From: Mytilus trossulus
Lineage: Eukaryota; Mollusca; Bivalvia; Mytilida; Mytilidae
NCBI RefSeq assembly: GCF_036588685.1
Contig: NC_086381.1
Location: forward strand, 49,971,431-50,035,430
Length of the DNA stretch: 64,000 nt
Reading direction: 5' to 3'
Under the pieces are notes generated by a model. That model made no database searches. It was given only the letters and a program-made list of their open reading frames with translations, and was not told the DNA's origin. Shown here piece after piece: positions 54,761-64,000 of this stretch; position 1 is the first letter of the stretch, and each line of letters opens with the position of its first letter. Both the position numbers and the translations under genes were made by a program.

Positions 54761-54917
54761 TACATTTTTGTACTACATGTAATACATGTAGCATGCATAT
54801 TAATTATAATGGCAATTTTTAAATGTAAATGTTCACAAGGCAACAGTTTTGGTTTGCTTTTAAAATTGATAAGTTAAAAATAATTTTGTTTTTTCCTTGT
54901 TTATATTTAGATCCAAG

Positions 54918-57900
54918 ATGATCACATATCAGAAGGTGTACACAGATCATGTACACTCCAGTACATTGATGAGCCAGTTTACACAGCTCTGGAGAAATCG
55001 TTTAATGTGTGATGCAGATATTGTTACAGGAAATACTGTTATTAAGGTATCAGGAAATAAAAAGCAAAATGTCTGTTTGGTCAACTATATTTGTTGTATG
55101 GAAAGATTGTAAGGTGTATATGTTTGTCTGGCAGGTATCATCTGACCGCTTCACCTCATGTTCTTGGATCATGTTGAGTTCATGTTATACTTGCAGTAAA
55201 GATTTATGTTAAGAACTATCAACATAAAACTAATAGTTAGTAAAGAAGGCAAGACATTTCAGTGTGTGCACTCTTGTTACATATTAAAGACACTCCAGAG
55301 TACCATTTGGTACATTTTTTAACAAATTGAAACTTTGATTTTCATCTTTTTCACTATCTTTAAATTGGCACCTTCTATTTGTGTGTTTGTTTTTTTTTAA
55401 ATCCTTTTTGGTTAAAAATGGTTGATTTAATAAGTTATTAAAAACCAAACACCAATATGAAAATTTAAACAAATTATGTCTCATGATACTTAACTTTATT
55501 ATGTTTATAAGACATAAGATGTGGTATGAGTACCAATGAGACAACTCTTTTAGCATATTTTCATTTTTTTGTTTGTTCATAATTTATGATTAAATTTTGA
55601 AAACTTTGCAGGCTCACAGATTGGTTCTTGTAGCATCATGTTCTATCTTACAGTCACATGACAATGTAGCAACAGGCACCGTTTTAGAGGTCACATTGCC
55701 TAGCGACATTCCACAAAAGGCAGTTTATATGTTTCTTGAATTCTTATACCAGGGTCACATGATATTATCTGAAGAGAATGTTGAGGCCATTGAGAAAATT
55801 GCTAGACTGTTACATGCAGGAGATGTTTTAAAGTGTTGTTATGATTTTGCCAAAACAATAAAGTCAGAAACTAACAGACAACAAGAAAAATTTAGTTTTC
55901 ATGAATTAGTGAGTGTAAATCATATTAGATCAACAAGTTTCATTAAATCTGTTTCCATGGATACATCTCAAGATGACATCAGAGATGATCAGTATTCAGG
56001 TCAAAGGTCATCAAAAATGGAAACTGCTTTGTCTCAACACTCTGAACATTCATTGCAAGGTAAAACAGCATCATCTGTCTCTTTTTCATCTTCGCCGTCT
56101 GCTGTCCAAAAACATAGATTGAATTTAAGTGATCAACAAACATCAAGTTCTTTGCGGACAAAAACAAATTCATCAACTGTGTCAGATTTCTCGGACAGCA
56201 GAGACAATTCTTCCTCACATCATGCACATGGCATTATTGATTTGTCTGATGACTCTCGTCTCAATTCACAGCCCGTTACTTCTAACCAATCACAAGTGTC
56301 TTCTCATCGTAGAAACAGTGATCAGACAAGATCATATTCAAATGAACACCAAGCAGGATCTAATGTTAGTTCAAAGAGACGACATAGTGATCAGAGTAGA
56401 CCAAATTCAACAGAAACAACTCCTACAGCTAATAATCAAATGGTGACGTGGGCAAGATCACATGATCAATATTGTCGATCGTTGTCGGAGGAAAGTCTCA
56501 ACCAAAACAACCTACCAAATGTTTCCTTGGGAAGTTACCCAGCTCCATTTGGATTTGCCATGCCAGTTATTCCTTCAACCTTATGGAGTGATAAAGCCAT
56601 GGTGCAGCATTTTACATCACAACAAAATATTAGAAGTTCGTCCAGTAATAGTATTAGTTCATCAACTAGTTCTAAAGCTAGTACCAATCATCAAGGAACC
56701 AGAGTTAGTGATTTTCCTGATCTTCCCATATGTATAGAACAAGATGATTCAGATGACAATAGGTATGCAAAAATAAAAAAAATAGAAAAACAAATGATAT
56801 GGGGTATGCATTCATAACACGAAATCAGTACATGAACAGCATAAAACTCATAAAAAGCAATGGATATGGGGTATATATCAATGACATGAACAGCAAAAAA
56901 CATCTCACAAAATGCACAAAATCAGTGTTTTTATTGCTGTTCTTTATCTCAAAGTCACATTGAGGCCTTCAAAGTCTGTTCTCAATGGGTTAATCAGGGA
57001 TATGGCATATTGCAACTTGAGAAATTTAAACATTTTAAAAGCAATTTTGATTAAACTTTTTAAAAAATACAAAGTCTGCGTAATGCAATATGGATTTTTT
57101 TCTTAAATTTTGATATTTGTTTAAGATTTTGTTTTGTTTGCTTGAAATCTAGATTATTTTTTACAGTTAAGTTTTAAACAACAAATGACATGATTTTTAT
57201 GCAGTCATAATGAATATTATAGCCCAAAAATTATATCTGAATTGAAATACAGTTACTGAATCAAAACATGTGATGTGTTTTTAAAAAATAATAATGCTTA
57301 GGAAAGGTTAAAAATCAAAGAATTTGTAAAAAAAAAAATTCTATGCTGAACATTTTGAAAGTTGTAAACTGAACTGCAAATAGATAAAATGTAGTTTTAC
57401 ATATATTATTGAACACCAAAACTTTCTTCCATATATACATAAAAACGGTTTTGATATACATGTAGTTTGCATATTATGAAGGTGGTTTACTTACCTTTTA
57501 GCAAACACATGGTTTGTTTTATGGTACTTTACATCTACCAATGTCTTTTGTTAAAGCCTTGTGTTATTGATATAAAAATTTGGAGATATGCAGGTCTGTG
57601 CCAAAATGTTTTAGGGTTTGTCTAACGGAAAGAGAATTTGAACTTTTCTACTTTATATTCAACAAAAAATCTAAAAAAATTCTTTCTGTCTGACCGAATG
57701 ATCTTTTGTCTGACTTTTTATTGGTCAGACAGAGTTTGGAATACACTGATATGCCAGTGGTATGTTTGCCAATGAGACCAAAGGAAGAGGATGTAAACAC
57801 TAATAGGTCTCTGTACTGCCTTCAACAATGAGCAAACCTTTAATAGGCCTCAGCATCACAAAATGGACAGAATTCAAATGAGAAAACCAACAACCTGGTT

Positions 57901-59250
57901 TATAAAAAAAGACCCACATATTTGTACAGATAATCCATTATGCAAAGAAAGAATTCAAGATTATAGTTATTATTATCCGATTTAGGAAATACTAGTTATT
58001 GAATCCATATGTGACAATGTGTGATATGAAAGGGAAAATGTGGGTTATTGTTGAACAAATATCCAAATGCATTTTAATTTTTATTTACAGGTTGGTTCTG
58101 GATGTCAGTGAAATAGATTTGTCGATGATTAAGACAGAAAGTATAGAAGAACCATTGGATCTACATGTCAAAGGGGCCTTTCAGTTAGAAGAAATTAACA
58201 GTATGTTTTAGATGATCGACAAATGTTTTATGTTTTATGATATACATGTGATGCAAATGGCAATCAGGTCCCAAAAAATCTGATAAATTGCAAAACATAT
58301 TTTTACTTCCTCTGGTTTTGTTTTCATATGATTCAACCAAGAAAACAAGTCATCATGGTTCTTATCTTACCTTACTCATCATAGATTCCTAGATTGAAAT
58401 AATTTTAGAGTAAAACAAGTTCAACTTTCTTATCTATTTTAATCAAGCTAATGGGAGACAACTCTGAAGTCTTTGGGTTTATTTTGAATCGTAAATATCC
58501 ATTGCTAATTTTGTGAAAAATTTCAATTAGTACAAACTAATGTATTTTTAAAATTTAAGGAAAGTTTAATATGCATGCCCCAATCTGTATCTGAACAGAG
58601 TAAAGTTTTATTTGATAATCAAAATCATGAATTTAGAGTTCTCAGACTGTTCAGTTCAAATTGAAGTTTTTCTTCATGCTGACTATTTTCTTCTTTAATT
58701 ACACAATTTTTCACAAATTAATTCTTATTCTAACTTATAATTATAAGGAAGGCCTATGGTATCAGAGTCTGGTATGGTAAAAACAGATGTCAGCAGCAAA
58801 CCAGTTCAGGAGAAGCCTTCAGAGAACCAATCAAGGCAATACCCTGGTACCATCCCATACAGTGCAGCTTACCAACAAACTGTAAATAATGATTATTCAA
58901 AACAGTGGTCAGCACAGCTTCAGTCAGCCGTAGTGAAAAAGAGACCTATGAGCATGTCATCAAATGTCCGGAAAATCATTCAGGACCTTAATTTAAATAG
59001 GCGAGCGCTGGCAAGTCCAGCTTCACTTAATTCTCTTGCTGTTGGAAATCACAAACCTATAAGGATGCCCGGAAAGAATAATTATAAAGTCTGTTCCTTG
59101 TGCTATAGAAACAAAATCAGAACAAAATCTGGGTATTATGTATACAGTTATTATAAATGTTCTGTTTGTGATGTACCTCTGTGTATCGGTAGAAGGAAAT
59201 GTTTCTTAGAATATCATAAAGAGGCAGAAGTAAATAAAGAAAAAGACTAA
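54918..59250 (+). CDS. BTB-domain protein with C-terminal piggyBac-type zinc ribbon, 630 aa
   Basis: Coding exons 54918-55046, 55612-56762, 58091-58200 and 58748-59250, all GT-AG and in phase. An acceptor at 54910 implies an upstream non-coding exon. Residues about 8-125 form a BTB/POZ domain (VYTDHVHSSTLMSQFTQLW, CDADIV, AHRLVLVASCSILQS, FLEFLYQGHMILSEEN, RLLHAGDVLKCC). A 300-residue Ser/Gln/Asn-rich linker follows, with SUMO-interacting-like IIDLSDD and ICIEQDDSDD and a sumoylation-type site IKTE. The C-terminus has C579, C582, C601, C604, C609, C615, H620 in the CxxC...CxxC...LC...CFxxYH pattern of piggyBac transposase zinc ribbons. Probably a nuclear, possibly DNA-binding adaptor or regulator. 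I know no named orthologue. Confidence 0.88.
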
Positions 59251-62200
59251 AATCGTTACAAAACTATATAAAGATGTTAAAATTCCTTTACTAATAGATA
59301 AGAATTTTGTATTTTTTCATTTATGAAAGACACATCAAATCAAAATAATTTTTGACAATGAGGCAGCTGTTTCATTTTTGTATCTCAAATATTTGGTGCA
59401 GTTATTGTTCTTGTCTCATTACTTTTTTTCAATTCAGTATTTTATTGCCATTTAAACTTTACAGTTTGTGACTTATCACAAAAAATCAAATTAAGAAAAG
59501 AACTCAATATGTATATATATATACAGGTTCAAGTTAATATTAAAGGGTCCCCTGCCCTCAGTTCTATTTACTTTTTGATAAGGGATACTACATACCAATG
59601 AATTACATTCTTTTCTTTAGGGAATTTCTATGTGGTACTGTACCAACTTAGTACAGTCATTCGCTGGCTGTTCCTCCATATATATATTTTAAAACAGTTT
59701 GATTCTTATTAAATAATTAATACAATTGTTTCCATTTTTTTTTCAATTTCATAATTTCTAAGTTATCAAACAAAAACCTTCCGCTTGGCATCGTAAGAAA
59801 CAAATACAATCAAGTTGGTTAAAGGGAAACAACTGCAATTTACTAACCTTTAGTGAGTTGAAAATAAATGTACATGTATTCTGATTGGTGACACTGTAAG
59901 TTCAGAATTTTTACATGCATTTATAATTGTGATTGTAAACAACCTTAACAAAGGGTAGATTTATTATTTTAATTTCAAGAAATATTCATCTAATATTCAT
60001 TGAATAATGATTTCAAAATTTTACTTTTTACAATGACCTATCCCGCCACAATGTTAAAAAAAAGCATAAATTTCTCAAGTAATAATAAGGATAAAAACTT
60101 GTGTGCTGTCTACCAAATTGTTTCTTTTGATTTTTTTGTGTGATCTATTAATTTTTGGTAATTTGTATGCAGTTGCAGTGGTACAAATATTTTGCCAGAG
60201 GATTTCTGTGTTCAGAATTTATTATTACTTAATATATAATTATTAATATATACATGTAGATTAATGATACATATGTGTGAAGTTATTTTGGTTGTGACAT
60301 TAATTGCAGTATTCAGTACAAAAATCATATTTGTCATGTTTTTGTCTTTTTATTTTGTTTGAGTTCATTATTTGTTGAAATAAGAATAAGGCATCAAATT
60401 TTGTTAGTCACAAATTTTATAGTTTTAATTGTACTTTAAGATCAAGACTTCATGATAAAATAATCACTATTTTGTGTTATATTTGCAAATATATACTGCT
60501 TAAGTAACATTAATCATAACCCAAAAGAAAAGAAAAAAAGGGGAAGGGGGAATGGGTTATGCTCTTTATTTAAAGGGGCTCTAGCTAGGAGATATATGAT
60601 TTTTTGTAAAGATTAGAACTTGTTCTAAATCTTTACTTAGGCACCACCCTCCCTAACAACAGGACAGGTTAGCTTCTGCTACTAAATGTATTCACACTAA
60701 AATATAGTTCCCTATGGTTCATATGTATGTGCACATAATACACAAATAAACTGAAAAAAACTGGGTATATTATTTGAGCAGTTCATTCAAGAATGTATGT
60801 AATTAAGGTGTGTTGATGTGCAGGCTTTTTTAAAAACATTTTGATTAGGTAAATGGGTATTGATTCCACTAGTATGATTGACAACTGTCATTATCACTAA
60901 ACTATCAGAGACAAGGTGGACCTTTAATTACAATGTCCCACCTCCTAAACTGCCAATCAAATAGACCACATTACCTATCAACCTCAGTCTTACATAATTG
61001 TACAGACCACTCCAATATGCATCTAATTGAGTAATTCTTAATACACAAGTATTTGACCTCATAATTGAACACACAAATGTGTATATTAGATGTTTGATAT
61101 TTATAAGGATGATAGATTTATTTATTGCCAATTACTTTTGATCTACATTACATAAAGTGATTCTGTAAATTATATCTGAAAGATAAATGATCAATGGATT
61201 AACAAGATCTTAAAAAAATGAAATATCAATATCAATATGAATATGTAAAGGTATTCAAGTATGGCTTATAATATACTTGATAAATTTCCAACAATCATCT
61301 GTAATTAATCAACAATATAGATTAGTTCACTTTTTTCAGGAATTGGCTTGAAACAGTTTTAAAATTTATAAACTTTGATTATAACAAATAATTGTTTATT
61401 AGTTTATTTCCCATCAATCATTATGTCTATTTTAGTCATTTCAATTTTTATTTAAATAGAAGTAGATATATATTTTTGCAATCAAGAAAGAATCCACATT
61501 TCAATAAAATAAGTTTTTTAATTAGTTTACGTTGAAAAATAAAATTGAAAATGCCCTGTTGTGAAAAATCCTTTAAAATCTGATCAAAAGGCACTCTAAA
61601 ACTATTAATTTTCAATGCCATATAACCTCTATTTCAACTTACAAAATGCCCCAAAACAACATTTTTTGATTATTTTTGTTTGCACTTTAAAGCTTTTAGC
61701 TGTTGGTCTAAATTTATGTCTTACAAGAATAGTTGATAACATTTACTAGAAGAATTTTTGCATTTTTGTTTGTTTTTTGAAACATATTCTGAACCGGCTA
61801 CATAATTTCGATTAAATATAAACTGCAGTTTAAAAAAAAATAGAGACTCACATTATTTTATTTGAGCTCATTTTATCCTCACACTGGAAAAGCAAGTTTC
61901 GTTCTAAAGACAAATGCAATTTTCAGCAATAGTGCTTTATGAATGTTCATTTTTCCCCACCATACCCTAATATGAAATAATTCAAACTACTGTTCTAATC
62001 TTTCCATGAGTGATATCCATCACTTTGATTTTTGTCAATCATTAATGAAAGTGTAAAAGTGAAATAAGTTTTCGCTTATAGAAGCCAATATGGTTTAGAT
62101 ATGTCAAAATAAGCTAAGAAACATTGATGATGAATTATTCACTTGCAAGTGAGAAATTTGACCTTTTAGAATCTGTATGCATATGAACTTCAATTTAACC

Positions 62201-63550
62201 CCTTAGCCTGAGATGGATAAGGCATGAATTGTCCTTGTAAAGTTATTTAAAGAAAAATAATATCAACATTGAAAGTGAAACTAACGTAACTCATTTGATT
62301 AACTTTTTACAAAAATCATTCTCATACAGGGAAAAACCTTGATAAATATATATTTTTAATCTATAATATGAAATTAAACAGACCTTGAAAAATCTAATTG
62401 CTCGGCTTAACTTATTTATATCTATATTTATGTTTAGATATAAAAATGTAAATAGATTAAGCAATGCATGCAATGTTTATATTCATATTGCTTTTATGAT
62501 CATCTGAGGTTTCGTGGGTCAGCTTGATTGTTATTAGATGGTGTCTAGACTAAAATACACATAAAATGAAGCTTCACATTATGGAGCTCATGACCTGTAA
62601 ACTCTTTATTTAAGACCAACAACAGTTTGGATAAATGTTTTACATTGTTATTAATCAAATTTGAGAATTTGAGTCAAATCGGTGATCATGAATTTAACAG
62701 CTAGTGCCCCTTTAAATATTTTATGAGTTTTACGTATTATCTGCTTTTTGGTTGCTTTTACTAAACATTTGGAAAGATGAGAAAAATATGACAGGATAAA
62801 TTGTAAAATTTCATTTATTTTTTGAAAATTCTTCTTCTTCACAGTTAATACTACACTGTGGTCTTTCCATTAAACCATATTAATTCTAGTCACAAAGATA
62901 TTTTATCCATATGCTAATGTAATCTATATTTTGAAATGGGCATTTTTTCCAACGTCACATTTTATTACTTTGTAAAGGTCACAAATCTCATTCATTCATT
63001 TTAATTCCAAGAACTTAAAAAATCTCAATTGCCTTTTAAAATTACACTAAAGTGCTATAATATAATATGCCCTGGATGTGAACCGTAATTTTTTCATGGC
63101 ATAATAAACCATGATATACAAAAATATAATATACAATCAACAATCTTTTTTTTTCTCAGCTTAATCATAAAATTCAATAGCTATTACCAGTAAGAAAATT
63201 GTTTATGAAAAATGATCAGTATATTTTGTGGTGGATTATTTCATGCATGGAATGTCAAAGAGAGTCTGTGACTCTTTTATAAAAAAAATCTTCTGATTAG
63301 ATTGATCATAATTTATACTGAAACGTCCGTGTAAGTATTTTAAGGGGTAAAATTATGTTTTTTTTGTATGAATTTTCTACATTTGTATATAATAATTTGT
63401 ACAATGTTTTGTACAGATATACATGTATATATTGTGTACTAAAGTATATAAGGCAGCATTATATATTGTAAATATTGTTGTAGATTATTTTTGAGTCAGT
63501 ATTTAATTTTTTGACATGAACATTCATGTTTATCTTCATCAGTGATTTTA
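59251..63550. other. 3' flank and intergenic spacer, no gene seen
   Basis: About 4.3 kb of strongly AT-rich sequence. The start is presumably the BTB 3' untranslated region; AATAAA at 59863-59868 is one possible signal. No exon, RNA gene or clear repeat found on either strand. Confidence 0.5.
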
Positions 63551-64000
63551 TTGTCGAGCCTGCGACTTTTGTCACAAAAAGCTCGACATAGGGATAGTGA
63601 TCCGGAGGCGGCGGCGGCTAAGGCAGCGGTGGCGGTGTAAGCTCACAGCTCACTTCTTAAAAACTTTATATTTTAGAAGGTGGGAGACCTGGATGCTTCA
63701 TACTTTGTATATGAGCCTCATGTTACGAAGTTTCTGTCAGTCACATGTCCAATGTCCTTGACCTTATTTTCATGGTTCAGTGACTACTTGAAAAAAAAAT
63801 TTAGATTTTTTGTAATGTTAAATTCTCTCTTATTATTAGTAATAGGAAAACTATATTTGGTATGTGCGTACCTTACAGGGTTCTCTTGCCCGTCAGACAG
63901 TTTTCACTTGACCTCGACCTCATTTCATGGATCAGTGAACAATGTTAAGTTTTGGTGGTCAAGTCCATATCTAAGATACTATAAGCAATAGGCCTAGTAT
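63551..64000 (+). repeat. Dispersed mussel repeat (GTCGAGCCTGCGACTTTTGT type), runs off the window
   Basis: Starts ATTGTCGAGCCTGCGACTT, then AAAAGCTCGACATAGGG, GTGATCCGGAGGCGGCGGCG, and AGGTGGGAGACCTGGATGC. I recognise the whole as a repeat common in mussel introns and flanks. Its head resembles the 26010 array (GTCGAGCCTTCGACTTT). The 103-aa frame at 63680-63991 is repeat sequence, not a gene. Confidence 0.65.

Noticed and set aside
63680-63991. 103-aa plus-strand open frame at the window end
   Set aside because: It lies wholly in a recognised dispersed mussel repeat.

Overview
The window looks like the nuclear genome of a bivalve mollusc, most likely a mussel (Mytilidae). The evidence is AT-rich DNA, short exons with GT-AG introns full of old repeats, a stand-alone secreted C1q-domain gene, a RING-less B-box protein, a divergent double TALE homeobox gene, and dispersed repeats that I recognise as typical of mussels. 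The species assignment is inference. There are no bacterial features, CRISPR arrays or RNA genes that I could support.

Layout. (1) 319-12319, minus: six exons of JMJD7, a Jumonji lysyl hydroxylase; its 3' exons lie beyond base 1. Intron 1 holds a 3.8 kb terminal-inverted-repeat element. (2) 12.3-24.1 kb: gene-free. It has a LINE reverse-transcriptase relic, several small inverted-repeat elements, and a 6.5 kb mosaic bounded by 183-bp inverted repeats. (3) 24149-25861, plus: single-exon B-box/coiled-coil TRIM-like gene, followed by repeat arrays with a 192-bp unit. (4) 30555-34731: a LTR retrotransposon with no pol and two 549-bp LTRs that read as identical. It is inserted 152 bp beyond the stop codon of the next gene. 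(5) 34884-46736, minus: complete seven-exon secreted alpha/beta-hydrolase-like gene (468 aa) whose nucleophile elbow is rearranged. A complete three-exon C1q gene (43865-45808, plus) is nested in its first intron, as is a 1.46 kb foldback element. (6) 49708-51387, minus: intronless gene with two TALE homeodomains. (7) 54918-59250, plus: four-exon BTB gene ending in a piggyBac-type zinc ribbon (630 aa). (8) 59.3-64 kb: AT-rich sequence ending in a known type of mussel repeat.

The most unusual signal is a set of non-coding foldback elements at 16.2, 17.4, 18.6 and 41.0 kb. Each is built from a short degenerate word repeated at 10-11 bp or about 20-21 bp, close to one or two turns of the DNA helix. 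The words lie on one strand in the left half and on the other strand in the right half. In the 41.0 kb copy, CpG steps fall at 11-bp steps with an occasional 9-bp step. Three unrelated words share this design, and two of the elements have clear terminal inverted repeats.

The protein-coding genes are unrelated housekeeping, immune and developmental genes with no operon-like logic. What links them is dense transposon colonisation of introns and spacers. Exon joins were set by reading phase and GT-AG sites by hand; no alignment or RNA evidence was available.
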